64,000 bases of DNA. Source: Hydra vulgaris. Lineage: Eukaryota; Cnidaria; Hydrozoa; Anthoathecata; Hydridae. Location of the stretch: the NCBI RefSeq assembly GCF_038396675.1, contig NC_088931.1:59205001-59269000 (forward strand), read 5' to 3'. How positions within the stretch are numbered: the stretch's first letter is position 1; each line of letters starts with the position of its first letter. Under the pieces are notes generated by a model that saw only the letters and a program-made list of their open reading frames with translations, was not told the DNA's origin and ran no database searches. A program made the position numbers and the translations under genes. Of this stretch, positions 23,665 to 61,599 are shown one piece after another.

Positions 23665-25403
23665 TTCGTTTTTGTGACAAAAAGTAGTCATTTATAGTTT
23701 CTGTGAAATGAAATTCTGAACTATTTAGATCAGAACATATACCAGTGAAGATATCATCAATCCATTTTATATTCGGATAATTAAAGTCCCCGTTAACAAA
23801 AAACCTTTAAAAGCACTATTATCGTAAATACGTTTCGCCGTTAGAATAGATTTATAAAGGCTTGAACTGTTTGCTGAGTTAGGAGGTTGCTGACAAAATA
23901 TATAAGTCGTTTGATAGTGATGAACTGGTATTAGGAGTTTTTATTGATCTTTCCAAGGCCTTTGATACAGTTGATCACAGTATTTTACTTTCCAAGCTTA
24001 AATATTACGGCATAATAGGCACAACATTTAAGTGGGTTCAAAATGAAAAGCATGATGGTTCTAGATATTGAGAAACTTAACACATTACAGATATTAATTT
24101 TTATGTATAAATATAAAAACAATCTTCTACCAAGCGTTTTTTCAGATAACTTTCTTATATCATTTTCTGAAAAATATAATCTGCGTTCAAATACCAGGAA
24201 CGACTATCAACTAGGAAAAATTAAATTACAGCAGTCAAGTTTTCTAATTACAAACCGTGGTCCATTAATATGGAATCGTTTCCAAAATAAAAATATTAAA
24301 GACCTAAAAAGCATTTCATTGTTTAAACAACAAACTAAAATACATCTCCTTAATTCCTGACATATATATTATAGTTTACAGTATTTGTTTTCAGATTTTT
24401 TTTGTATTTTTTCTTTTTATTTATTTTTTATTTTTTTCTTCTTCTTATGTGTTTTAATTTTATTAAATTTTTCTTTTTTCTTTAAAAATTAAAGTGTTTT
24501 TTTTTATTTTTATTTCAATGAGTGACCAAAGGGGCATTGTGAAAAGGTTGTGATGATAAACGCATCATCCTTACCTTTTTTGAGTCCCGGACTGATTATA
24601 ACAGTATATATATATATATATTATAAATTAAAAAGATTAAAAACGTTTTTTATAAAGGTTTTTTATGTTTACGATGTTATTTATTTTATATGAAAAATTG
24701 TAATATTGTTTAATCAGCGAAATAAAAGTTAAATAAAAAAAAATAGAAGGTCTGTAGACACAACCAACTAATAGTTTTTAAAATTCATATTTGAGTCCTC
24801 ACCATATTTGTTCAATATCTGGAAAACATATTTCAATAGAGTTAATTTCAAAAGTTATAAGATATTTTCGTGTATAGATATAAACTCCACCACCTCGTCC
24901 GTTTCTATCCTTTCTAAAAGTATTAAAACCATCCAGGTTTGACACTGATTCGGCATTAAACCACGTTTCTGTCAGCATTGTAACATCTATTTTATTTAAC
25001 TGTGCTAATACTGAAAGTTCATTAAGTTTATTATTTAATGAGGTTGCCTTTGTGTATAACATTTTTAGGTTTTTCGTATTGTTATTTATTAATCTTGACA
25101 ATCTGTTGTCTCCGAATCCCATAAACAAAGGTATCCGTATTTTGCAGAGAATTATTTTTCCTTTTTTTTTCCTGTCTTAAAGCATAATCAAAAGCTCTTT
25201 TGGCAAATGTTTTATCTGGGTTAATGAATATATGTTTCAAATTTTTCATGTGAGCGTAATTCCTTTGTTGCCTCAAGTATAGTATTTCTTTGTGTTTTGT
25301 CCTTAAAGCGTACTAAAATTGGAGCAGGTTTTTTAGTAAAATTTAGAAAATCCGAATAAGAATAAAATAGAGTAATTTTTAGTAAAATAATGTAAACTAG
25401 CAT
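23665..25403 (-). mobile_element. CR1-like LINE, 5' half (ORF1 end and endonuclease), split
   Basis: Read 25403 to 23665. An ORF1-type C-terminal domain (PILVRFKDKTQRNTIL, HEKFETYIH, NPDKTFAKRAF) at 25350-25150 is followed by the endonuclease N-terminus (LYTKATSLNNKLNEL, MLTETWFN, GRGGGVYIY) at 25060-24800. After an interruption (23905-24620, opposite strand) the endonuclease resumes with QQPPNSANSSSLYKSIL and NGDFNYPNIKWID at 23893-23665, with a frameshift in a T-run. The RT half is absent. Confidence 0.7.
23905..24620 (+). mobile_element. LINE 3' fragment (RT palm, C-terminus and 3' UTR)
   Basis: It begins inside RT ([19 protein letters not shown], about 23926-23980), jumps after KYYGIIG to a C-terminal part (24043-24360: FMYKYKNNLLPSVFS, YNLRSNTR, NRGPLIWNRF) and ends in a 3' UTR with the hairpin GATGATAAACGCATCATC (24551-24568) and a (TA)n tail at about 24604-24621. 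It lies in the opposite orientation to the LINE that surrounds it. Confidence 0.7.
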
Positions 25404-25462
25404 AATTTATTTCTTTTATTTGCTTTTACTTTTAATTCGTCTAATATTATTTTTCAAAAAGA

Positions 25463-25609
25463 ATTAGTTAGTTACATTAGTTAGTTACATTAGTTAATTA
25501 CATTAGTTAATTACATTAGTTAGTTACATTAGTTAATTACATTAGTTAGTTACATTAGTTAGTTACATTAGTTAGTTACATTAGTTAGTTACATTAGTTA
25601 GTTACATTA
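25463..25609. repeat. 13-bp minisatellite ATTAGTTAGTTAC, about 11 copies
   Basis: Tandem units, some with a G-to-A change (TTAGTTAATTAC). It directly follows the upstream (minus-strand 5') end of the LINE fragment. Confidence 0.95.
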
Positions 25610-27255
<1,646 letters not shown>

Positions 27256-27549
27256 CATATATATTCAAGTGTTGTAATTTTGAAATTAAAAAAAAATATT
27301 TTATTAATTTTTAATTTAATTTGTTATTAATTTTCATGTAATTTACCAGCAAGTTTATAAAACCGTCAGAGGCGGCCGGAAAAGATTTGCACGAGGGCAG
27401 TAAGAAGGCTTAAGGTGGTACTGTCTGCATGTACAATTTTTCTGTATTAATGTTTATTTAATCATTAAAGGCTAAAAACGCAAGTTCATAGAACATTAAC
27501 ACTTTAATATAAGTTTATTCTGAAGTGATTTAGGTGCTCCCTAAAAATT

Positions 27550-27700
27550 TTACGGTCTTATCACGGAGTACCGCGGGAGAGCATTTAACTTGAAGTTCAC
27601 GCCTCCTTCCGTACCAATGTCGCTTATTGGGATAGAGCCAGCGTCGAACCTGAGACCTCTGGGTTCTGAGCCAGAACTTCCCACGGCTGTTCAAGGTTTT
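27550..27700 (-). mobile_element. tRNA-like SINE fragment
   Basis: On the minus strand, TGGCTCAGAACCC followed by GGTTCGACGCTGG resembles the 3' half of a tRNA: an anticodon arm TCTGG/CCAGA, then a T-arm with the GGTTCGA B-box. The two boxes are too close for a normal tRNA gene, so a tRNA-derived SINE or tRNA relic is more likely. Confidence 0.4.
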
Positions 27701-27719
27701 AACATGATAGTATAAAAGT

Positions 27720-28510
27720 TTTTTAATTCATCAAGGTAAAAATTTTTATTTTCATTGTATATATTAATTTAATTTAAACTTATCAAAAAAAAAAAAAAAA
27801 AATTCTCGACTATATATCTATATTTTCATCCTTTTCTTTTTCTACTTCTTTCTTTTTTATTTTAAAAACTTTTTTTTCTATTGAAACATTCCTAAATCAA
27901 CTAAACAATAAGCTTTTTTAAAGCTGTATATATTTTAAAACCTTATATCAGAAAAAAAAACTTGTCTCTTTTTACACGATTATTTTTTGCTTTCTTTTAC
28001 ACAAAAGTTTAACTCAATTTCAAATCTCTTTACTCAATCTTCATAAAATCTTTAGGTACATTGGTCTGCAATTACAATTTTTTCCGACTAAAAAAGAAAA
28101 AAACCTCGTTTTTTGAAACTTGCCAACTGACTGTCTGAATTTGCTGACTGATGGGGGGGGGGGGGGGGTTTTTTCTCACACCCTACACCCCCTTTGCGCC
28201 GGCCTTAGTCCTAATTATGTAGCTAAGCATTTTACTTTTAAATTAACTGGTCAAAATCGTATACTTATTGCTTTTACGCATTTTTTAAAAAAGAAACCAA
28301 GCAAACTGGCTAGCAAGTGCAGCGCGATGAAGTTCTTTATCTTAATTTAAGGTTTTTATTTTCTCTATCTATTACTAAAATGTTTTTAAGAATTTCCTAC
28401 TTTGAATAATATTTTTTTCCGTTCGATTGATTTAATACTCTTTCCTTCCATTCAATTGCGTGGCAATACTTATTCAAACAGTAGTTCTCCGTTGTAGATA
28501 ATTGGTTAAG
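27720..28510. other. Non-coding DNA with homopolymer tracts
   Basis: Contains an A-run at 27787-27801 and a long G-run near 28153-28168. No gene seen. Confidence 0.5.
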
Positions 28511-28529
28511 CCTGTTCAGATTAGCAAAT

Positions 28530-28710
28530 ACGAGAAAAACTGTGTTATGTTGATGTATGTATGTTCATACATCAACAAAACACAGTTTTTCTCGTATTAA
28601 AATCTCGTAGTAAAAATGTATGTACATACATACATTTTTACATACTTGTATTCCCGACTCTTCACCAACATATATATTATATATGTAGGTGAATAGTCGG
28701 AAAATCTAGT
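28530..28710. repeat. Three consecutive hairpins upstream of RAB23
   Basis: First: ACGAGAAAAACTGTGT and its complement enclose GTTGATGTATG and its complement (about 28530-28600). Second: GTAAAAATGTATGTA and its complement (about 28612-28643). Third: CCGACTCTTCACC with GGTGAATAGTCGG (about 28653-28701). They sit about 0.7-0.85 kb before the RAB23 ATG. Confidence 0.75.
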
Positions 28711-29386
28711 TCCTCAAACTATCCATAGAATGTTTTTTATAAATAGAAAAAACAAAACAAAAAAACAAAAAAAAAAAAAAAAGAAAAAAAAGAAGCGTGT
28801 AATGCTTGTAATGAGTAAAAATAATGTAGTGCATCTTTGTGCTTATTGGATGGAGCCTCGGATTTCGTCGTCTTTGTTTACATTTGGGTGATCTTTATTA
28901 AAAACCCGCAATTTTATTGAATTAAAAAATAGATATATATTTCTGTTGTACTTTACAATAAATAAAACAAAATTTTGAAAATCAAAATGTTAATATTTGA
29001 ATTATAATTTAAATCTTAACTTATCCCCACGCGTGGTTGCTAGTATTAATGGTAACCGTTGATAAAACGTGTTTGTATGTACACTGAACTCCAAATATAA
29101 ATCTTACCCTAACGTTAAAATTGAAATTCAAGTTACTTTAAATCTTTATATGATTATTTAAATCTCGTACATAATTATTTGGTAAATAGCCTTACATTCG
29201 CACTTTGAAATATTAAAAACCATGTAAATGAATAATTGATTATTTAACACTATTAGAATAATTTAATTTATAAATTTACTTTTTAAATATTTTTTAAACG
29301 CTATTAGAATGACTAATAAAAAAAGATAGTTATTCAAAGTAAATGGTGAAAAAAAAGTTACAAAAAGTGTATAGTATTTATGTAAA
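28711..29386. other. RAB23 upstream region
   Basis: Holds an A-rich tract at 28745-28795 and AT-rich DNA. No clear TATA box or initiator could be assigned; the RAB23 promoter presumably lies here. Confidence 0.4.
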
Positions 29387-53655
<24,269 letters not shown>

Positions 53656-54047
53656 TTTTAGTTTCATTTTTAACATTTCACGAATTTTTTTTCTTTTTTT
53701 TCATTAAATTTTTATATTGTTTTTATCAATACTTTTTTTATCAATACAAAATTATTCAAACTATTTGAAATTTATGAATTTTTATAATTTTTAACTAACT
53801 TTACTCACTTGAGACATTTGAGTGTATTTGTTTATGATTTTAGTTGTTACTATTGTCGAGACATTTGAGAGTTTTTGGTTATGATTTTAGACTAGGTTAT
53901 TTTTATATTGAAGGGTTATAATGTTATTTTGTTACACAAATTGTATTTACTATTAAAATTAAGAAATAAAACGTTTTTAAAGAGAAAATTTTTTAAATCT
54001 TTTTATAAACCCGTTTTATAATTTTTGAAAGTAATTTCGAAGCTCCC
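53656..54047. other. RAB23 3' flank
   Basis: AT-rich, with several AATAAA-like motifs (for example AAATAAAACG near 53965) that could serve polyadenylation. No further gene. Confidence 0.4.
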
Positions 54048-54048
54048 G

Positions 54049-54318
<270 letters not shown>

Positions 54319-54600
54319 TACAGTATTGGACAAAACATTTGCAACCAACATCGAACAATGCTAGTGTTCCTAATTTTACATGTCTTAAAAACAAAACAAA
54401 TTATACTACCACAGCAAACAGTTCAGGAGTCATAGCATAGCAATGACATGAGCAATCAGCTGACAGGTGACAGCACACAGGCAGAATTTCGTTGACAAGT
54501 GCCATTTTGCAGCGGACAAAATAAGTGCAACTTTTTTGGTTTGTTTCGTTTTCTTAAGTCTGGTCTGTGTCAACGTCACGGAAGATTTTTAATAATTAAT

Positions 54601-54720
54601 GGAAGTATCCAGAAGCATGCAGAAGCTTCCAGAAGTTTCCAGAAGAAGCATCCAGTAGCATCCAGAAATATCCAGAAACATTCAGAAGCATCGAAAAGAA
54701 GCATCTAGAATCTTCCAGAA
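54601..54720 (+). promoter_or_regulatory. Heat-shock-element array in transposon 3 copy 1
   Basis: From 54601 to 54645 the sequence splits into nine 5-bp units alternating nGAAn and nTTCn. The last five (54621-54645: AGAAG CTTCC AGAAG TTTCC AGAAG) are perfect, and two of the first four are degenerate. Weaker units continue to about 54720. Three or more contiguous inverted nGAAn units are the known binding site of the HSF1 trimer. The array lies 100-145 bp upstream of the TATA box. Function is inferred. Confidence 0.75.
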
Positions 54721-54744
54721 CAGGTTCACACAGGTTCATTTTAC

Positions 54745-54785
54745 TATATAAGAGACATGTTAATCAACATGTAATTCAGTCAGTA
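54745..54785 (+). promoter_or_regulatory. TATA box and candidate initiator of transposon 3 copy 1
   Basis: TATATAAG at 54745-54752, and TCAGTC (initiator-like) at 54777-54782, about 32 bp downstream. The same pair is present in copy 2. Confidence 0.65.
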
Positions 54786-54786
54786 T

Positions 54787-54981
54787 ATGGAAGTCAATCA
54801 GTCAGTATTATCAAGACAGTTTATCGAAGTGAGTTTTATCAAAGTGTTTTATCGAAGAACATCAATAGAAGAAGTGAAATACAACAAGTGTTTCATTACA
54901 TCAATACAGTCCACATCCAACCAAGACTTTGTGTTCCACAGAGCATTATTGTATCATCACAAGATAAATGTAACACGGTAA
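54787..54981 (+). CDS. 64-codon leader frame of transposon 3, possible first exon
   Basis: An ATG directly after the candidate start site opens 64 codons (MEVNQSVLSRQFIEVS...HKINVTR). At its end, ACACG|GTAAGC looks like a donor, and TTTTTATGACTTCAAG (55029) looks like an acceptor. Splicing the 52-bp intron would run the frame straight into the transposase (...NVTRAKMAPDSLG). Copy 2 (58062-57868) keeps the same frame and splice signals with a single amino-acid change. Without splicing it would be an upstream ORF. No known domain. Confidence 0.45.
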   Translation: MEVNQSVLSRQFIEVSFIKVFYRRTSIEEVKYNKCFITSIQSTSNQDFVFHRALLYHHKINVTR

Positions 54982-55018
54982 GCCTTGAGAAGCGTGATTA
55001 TTTATTTTTATAATTTTT

Positions 55019-56046
55019 ATGACTTCAAGTGCAAAAATGGCTCCCGACAGTCTTGGATTGGAACTAAGAAAGAAAATTATTGACGATTACGTAAGTGGAA
55101 TGTCACAAAAAAGTATTTGTGATAAATATCGCGTGAAAAAATGGACCGTATCAAGACTATGTTCCAAATATCGTTCTACGGGGAAGTTGGCAGCAGATAA
55201 TAAAAATGGAAGACCGCGTTCCACCACTTCTAGAGAGGATTCTATGATCGTCAGATCCGTCAAGAATGATCCCTGGACATCATCAGTCGAGATACAAAAG
55301 CAGTTAGAGCTGCCAATATTGGACCGAACAATCAGACGACGTGCTGTTGAAGCCGGATTGTTTTCTCGACGCCCTGCAAAGAAACCGCTGATTTCACTAA
55401 AAAACCAGAAGAAAAGACTCCTGTTTGCTACATATCTCATATTGACTGGAATGTGCAGAAATGACGAACTGTCCTGTTCAGTGATGAATCGAAGTTCAAC
55501 ATCATTGGGAGCGACGGCATTTGCCGTGTACGTCGATCAGCTGGAAAACGCCTCGATTTACGTTACTGCCATAAGACCGTGAAGCATGGTGGAGGCAATG
55601 TAATGGTCTGGAGGTGTTTTTCTGCTAACGGTCTAGGTCCAATACATCGAAACTATGAAATAATGGACTGTTTCATGTATAAAAATATCCTGAAAGATGT
55701 TATGTTAGCTCATGCTGAATGGAATATGCCAATAAAATGGGTTTTTCAGCAAGACAACAATCCGAAACACACTGCAAAAGTAGTCAAGCAGTGGTTTCAA
55801 GACAACCACCTATCGGTGATGGATTGGCCGCCTCAATCTTCGGATCTCAACCCTATTGAGAATCTGTGGGAGATCGTCAGCCGCAGAATTAATCGTGAAG
55901 GTGTTCGTAATAAGGATCAACTTTTTGAACAAATCCTAAAGGCCTGGGCAGCGATTCCACAAAGTTTCATTGATCACCTGATCGAATCTATGCCTCGAAG
56001 ATGCCAGGCTGTGATCAACAACAAAGGATTCGCCACGAAATATTGA
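55019..56046 (+). pseudogene. Tc1-like DD34E transposase, transposon 3 copy 1
   Basis: Start MTSSAKMAPDSLGLELRKK (ATG 55019) or MAPDSLG (ATG 55037) if the leader is spliced. Paired helix-turn-helix: SQKSICDKYRVKKWTVSRL and LDRTIRRRAVEAGLFSRR. Catalytic residues are SDESKF (Asp), QQDNNPKHTA (Asp) and [11 protein letters not shown] (Glu), with 34 residues between the last two. Lesions are two extra bases near 55432 (copy 2 lacks them) and a TGG-to-TGA change just after, around codon NDE; the rest (55579-56046) is open to the stop. The copy is therefore inactive but very recent. Confidence 0.88.
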
Positions 56047-56296
56047 TAGCGAAATACAGCTTGGTCAACATTTTGTCGAGTTGCACTTGTTTTGTCCAGA
56101 AGGAAATCAACTTTTCTAATACTTTTGATTAATTTATTAATTTTCGTGTACAAATAATGAACTTTGTGATGAATAAAACTTGAAGAACTTTGTCTCTAAA
56201 CAGTTAAATAGTTATTTCTCTAAATTGAACAAATGCAGCACTTTCATACAAAGAAACTAAATTAGCATTGTTTGGTCGCACTCGTTTTGTCCAATA

Positions 56297-56950
<654 letters not shown>

Positions 56951-56956
56951 ACATAT

Positions 56957-57830
56957 TCTGCGGTTGACTGCGGTTGATCTCCCACAGGTTCTCGATAGGG
57001 TTGAGATCCTGAAATTGAGCCGGCCAATCCATCACCGATAGGTGGTTGTCTTGAAACCACTGCTTGACTACTTTTGCAGTGTGTTTCGGATCGTTGTCTT
57101 GCTGAAAAACCCATTTTATTGGCATATTCCATTCAGCATGAGCTAACATAACATCTTTCAGGATATTTTTTATACATGAAACGGTCCATTATTCCATCGT
57201 TTAGATGTATTGGACCTAGACCGTTAGCAGAAAAACACCTCCAGACCATTACATTGCCTCCACTATGCTTCACGGTCTTATGGCAGTAACGTAAATCGAG
57301 GCGTTTTCCGGCCGATCGACGTTCACGGCAAATGCCATCGCTCCCAATGATGTTGAACTTCGATTCATCACTGAACAGGACAGTTCGCCATTTCTGCATA
57401 TTCCAGTCAATATGAGATGTAGCAAACAGGAGTCTTTTCTTCTGGTTTTTTAGTGAAATCAGCGGTTTCTTTGCAGGGCGTCGAGAAAACAATCCGGCTT
57501 CAACAGCACGTCGTCTGATTGTTCGGTCCAATATTGGCAGCTCTAATTGCGTTTGTATCTCGACTGATGATATCCAGGGATCATTCTTGACGGATCTGAC
57601 GATCATAGAATCCTCTCTAGAAGTGGTGGAACGCGGTCTTCCATTTTTGTTATCTGCTGCCAACTTCCCGTAGAACGATATTTGGAACATAGTCTTGATA
57701 CGGTCCATTTTTTGACGCGATATTTATCACAAATACTTTTTTGTGACATTCCACTTACGTAATCGCCAATAATTTTCTTTCTTAGTTCCAATCCAAGATT
57801 GTCGGGAGCCATTTTTGCACTTGAAGTCAT
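56957..57830 (-). pseudogene. Tc1-like transposase, transposon 3 copy 2, C-terminus lost
   Basis: Same protein as copy 1: MTSSAKMAPDNLG start, HTH motifs, WRTVLFSDESKF (Asp, in frame here), [10 protein letters not shown] (Asp), NPIENLWE (Glu) just before the break. A missing G near 57668 and an extra A near 57165 shift the frame. Comparison of the two copies shows which lesions are private to each. Confidence 0.88.
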
Positions 57831-57867
57831 AAAAATTATAAAAATAAATAATCACGCTTCTCAAGGC

Positions 57868-58062
57868 TTACCGTGTTACATTTATCTTGTGATGATACAA
57901 TAATGCTCTGTGGAATACAAAGTCTTTGTTGGATGTGGACTGTATTGATGTAATGAAACACTTGTTGTATTTCACTTCTTCTATTGATGTTCTTCGATAA
58001 AACACTTTGATAAAACTCACTTCGATAAACTGTCTTGATAATACGGACTGATTGACTTCCAT
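57868..58062 (-). CDS. Leader frame of transposon 3, copy 2
   Basis: The same 64-codon frame as at 54787-54981, with Lys for Gln at one position and the same putative splice donor at its end. Possible first coding exon of the transposase. Confidence 0.45.
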   Translation of the reverse strand: MEVNQSVLSRQFIEVSFIKVFYRRTSIEEVKYNKCFITSIQSTSNKDFVFHRALLYHHKINVTR

Positions 58063-58096
58063 ATACTGACTGAACTACATGTCGATATACATGTCT

Positions 58097-58104
58097 CTTA
58101 TATA
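58097..58104 (-). promoter_or_regulatory. TATA box of transposon 3 copy 2
   Basis: TATATAAG on the minus strand, in the same context as copy 1 and 57 bp from the edge of the GAA/TTC array. Confidence 0.65.
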
Positions 58105-58160
58105 GTAAAATGAACCTGTGTGAAATCGTTCTGAACGATTCTAGATGCTTCTTATCGATG

Positions 58161-58298
58161 TTTCTGGAAGCTTCTGGATGCGTCTGGATGCTTCTGGATG
58201 TTTCTGGATGCTACTGGATGCTTCCAGATGCTTCTTCTGGAAACTTCTAGAAGCTTCTGCATGCTTCTGGAAACTTCTGGAAACTTCTGGATACTTCC
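58161..58298 (-). promoter_or_regulatory. Expanded heat-shock-element array, transposon 3 copy 2
   Basis: 58234-58298 divides into thirteen contiguous pentamers alternating nTTCn and nGAAn, eleven of them perfect (for example CTTCT GGAAA CTTCT AGAAG). 58161-58235 is a second block in another 5-bp phase, opening with three perfect units (TTTCT GGAAG CTTCT) and continuing with GGATG-type degenerate units. Larger than in copy 1, so the array length varies within the family. Confidence 0.78.
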
Positions 58299-58585
58299 AT
58301 TAATTATTAAAAACTTTCTTGACGTTGACACGGACTAGACTTAAGAAAATGAAACAAACCAAAAAAGTTGCACTTATTTTGTCCGTTGCAAAATGGCAAA
58401 TTGTCAACGAAATTCTGCCTGTGTGCTGTCACCTGTCAGCTGATTGCTAATGTCATGGCATGCTATGACTCCAGACTCCTGAACTGTTTGCTGTGGTAGT
58501 ATAGTTCGTTTCGTTTTTAAGACATGTAAAATTAGGAACACTTTTTAGCATTGTTTGATGTTAGTTGCAAATGTTTTGTCCAATA

Positions 58586-58722
<137 letters not shown>

Positions 58723-59580
58723 TTACCGTGGAGCATTTTTTCACACTCTATACTCTTTAAGAGCTTTTACGCTCCATGTATGAATTCGTTTTTTTCGAAA
58801 AAATCCATAATAACTAATAGTTTTCTATGGATTTTTTCATATATCTTTGAAAATATTTATTCATTAGCGCTGGACATCCCGTTTTTTTTTTAGTTACAAT
58901 TAATAGAAAATACTTTAATGATTTACAATATGAAGTCTGCTTAGTTTTGAATTTGAGATAGAAACTTAAGTACTAGAAATAAAAATTAAATTTTAATTTT
59001 AAATTCTATTGTTATTAGCAATTCTATTATTATTAGCAAAGCGGTTGTTGAAGAGGCTGAAGCGAACGAGACATTTTTTGGTGATTTCACGATAAAAACG
59101 CTAATTTTCGATAAAAACGCTAATTTTATTTGACTGTTGAAGCAAAAGAGAGAATCTTAGCGTAGTATTTTTTAGGCAAATAACCGGCTTGTCTTTACCA
59201 GGAGCCGGTCAGTTGTTAAGTATTTGAGATTTTGCATCGGGTTTTAAGTAAACGAAATGCCTACTAAAACATTTTGAAAACTTTATAAATTTTTAGATCA
59301 GTGGTTCAAAGCTACCTCTGGGCAAGTTTTGCGAGACCGGTGAGGAATGAGGTAAATCTGTGATAGGACCGTAAAGACTTCTTATGGCACTTAAAATTTT
59401 TTGTTTTTGTTTTGTTATTTTGTAATGAAAAGTTATTTTTGCGGTTGCCAAACAAGCTAATATTTTGTTTACAACGGAGTGTCGATTGCAGACTTACTTT
59501 AATGTATTGCAGACATATTTTAATGTATTGAATCTAACAAATTCGATGGAAATTAAAATATTTTAAACAGTATCTTTAAC
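58723..59580. other. Non-coding DNA
   Basis: Contains a hairpin GAAAAAATCCATA/TATGGATTTTTTC (about 58797-58840) and a duplicated CGATAAAAACGCTAATTTT (59090-59128). No gene recognised. Confidence 0.5.
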
Positions 59581-59595
59581 AATAAAAATAAGACA

Positions 59596-60295
59596 ATACA
59601 ATAGTTTTTAAACGAAAGAAAGCAAATACACAAGAAGCAGTGACTGTTGCAAACCTTCAACGCCAAAACCGTAAGTAAAATACAACTAATTTATATTATT
59701 TTACCCAATTATTCTATGAAAGAAAAAATTGTGTTTTTCGAGTTAAACTTCCGATCTGTATAAATGCGAAAATATGTTATTGAAACCTTTGTTCATAAGC
59801 TAATTATAAATTATAAATATTTTAGGTGTTTCTAAAAAATAAGTCGAAAGAACTCTTCTGGTCCTCAAAACCGTGCTAAAGCTATTTAAAAAGCAGCAGA
59901 AGAAGCAAAAAATAGACAGACTTTAAAGGATATGGGATTTATAACCATATCACTGACCAAAGAAAACACCTCTTCTCCGAACGCTCAGTTCTCTTTCAGA
60001 ACTCTTAATTAAGTCCTCTAGTAAGTTAATTGTTTTCTACATCACTTTTTTTTTCTAACTGTTATAATCTTTGTTGTTAACACTAACTTTTTTCCTAAAA
60101 GATCCCTACAATATTATGTACAATATAAACGCATAGACTTTTTATGAGAAGATGAAGTGATTTACCGATGTACTAATGCAATCAAACCACTTGCAAAGAT
60201 ACCGGAAAAAATGTTGGCAGCTCTTAAACATGCCATGGAAAACTTGGATCAGATCACTGAGCAGCTCAGCCAACCAAGAGTCTTAAAAAAGGTTA
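59596..60295 (+). pseudogene. Unrecognised gene remnant, three exon-like pieces
   Basis: Piece 1 (about 59596-59669) reads KRKKANTQEAVTVANLQRQN before GTAAGT. Piece 2 (about 59840-60010) reads KNSSGPQNRAKAI, a stop, then KAAEEAKNRQTLKDMGF, ending in TAA. Piece 3 (about 60150-60292) reads EDEVIYRCTNAIKPLAKIPE then MLAALKHAMENLDQITEQL before GTTATC. Codon use looks coding, but the pieces do not join without stops. I do not recognise the family; it could be host or transposon. Confidence 0.3.
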
Positions 60296-61590
60296 TCATC
60301 TTTTGAATTTGTATTGTTAATTACAATTTAATACAAAAATCTTACTGTTGTTAACGACGTTGGTCGTCTTCTACAATCTGAAGCCATTACCATCATTAGC
60401 ATTAGATCAAGATTTAAGATAGCATTAGATCGAGATTTAAGGTAAGCAGAATGGTTGGCAATTTGCTTTAACTTATCTGGTTGGATAATGATGATCTTTC
60501 CGTTCAAGATAAAGCTTGATTTTTAACACTATTTCTGTGTCAGTTGCTAAGGATGAACTATCGTTTATAAAACTGAAGATTGTAAAAAAAGTCTCATTGC
60601 TTGACTATGTGTCAGAGTCGCGTTACTAATCTTTTGATTATTTTTATTGAGGAAGATTTGGGTTAAAAGGTTACCTACAATTATGTTATAAAAAATGAAT
60701 TTTATTGAGCGGCCAGAAAAGCTCAAAAAATTCTTTTTAAAGCTCTTTATTTACATTTCTCAAAGATTTTGTTGATTAACTTTTCGTATATTGGTTTCAA
60801 ATCTAATATTTTGATTCATTTGTCAGTTTTGATTAATGAACCATTCCTCAAACGAGAGAATTAATAATAAAGCAGAAATAGAATGTGCTGTATCCAAAAA
60901 ATTTATATTTGCTGCAATCGCAAGACTTTAAATTTTGTAATTTTTGGTTTCAAATATGGACGCCGTTCTCTATTTTTGACCCGGGCGCCATAGGCTCTCT
61001 CAAAGGCCCTGTGAAATTCCAGTATAAAATGCTTCCTGGTTACACTAAAAAGTATGTGTTTGCGCTAACCTTGGATCATAGTCTCAAAAAAAAAAAGTAA
61101 ATTCCGTTTTTATTTATAATAAATATAAGGGATTGTCCATAAATTACACAACGTTAAATTTATTTAAAAATCAGTTGTAGGAGATCTTAAGCTCTTTTAT
61201 GCGGCGATTTTCATTAAACTTTATTATGCTATTTTGATTTGACCAAGAAGTATAAAACAGATGGAAGTTCAACCGCATTAAAAATGCTTCGGGACCATGC
61301 TTGTAACCTCTTGTTTCGAAAACAATAAAAAATACGACATCAAGGCCGTACGTAAACGCCTAATTTTTATACGTTAACTCAAACAGGTACGTTTATAACA
61401 ATTTAAGACATTCGCTGCCGAGCTATTTTAAATTATGCTTTATTTCTTTGCCGAGCCATAATGTTGCAATGATTAATGTTTGTCGAGGCTTTTTTGCGTT
61501 GTTTCATTCTCATTAAAGGCTAGATATCAACATTTCAATAAAAAAAAATATTTTTAATCTAAAATAATTCTATAGTATCTTTTATTCTGA
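60296..61590. other. Non-coding DNA
   Basis: A short duplication (ATTAGATC(A/G)AGATTTAAG, 60402-60440). No gene recognised. Confidence 0.5.
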
Positions 61591-61599
61591 ATATAACTG

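Noticed and set aside
25463..25609. TTAG-rich tandem repeat as interstitial telomere sequence
   Set aside because: The unit is the 13-mer ATTAGTTAGTTAC, not TTAGGG; it is an ordinary minisatellite.
27550..27700. Functional tRNA gene
   Set aside because: Only the anticodon and T-arm-like half is present, box spacing is too short, and there is no acceptor stem.
55087..55440. 117-codon antisense frame in transposon 3
   Set aside because: It is the shadow of the transposase helix-turn-helix coding sequence, with no motif of its own.
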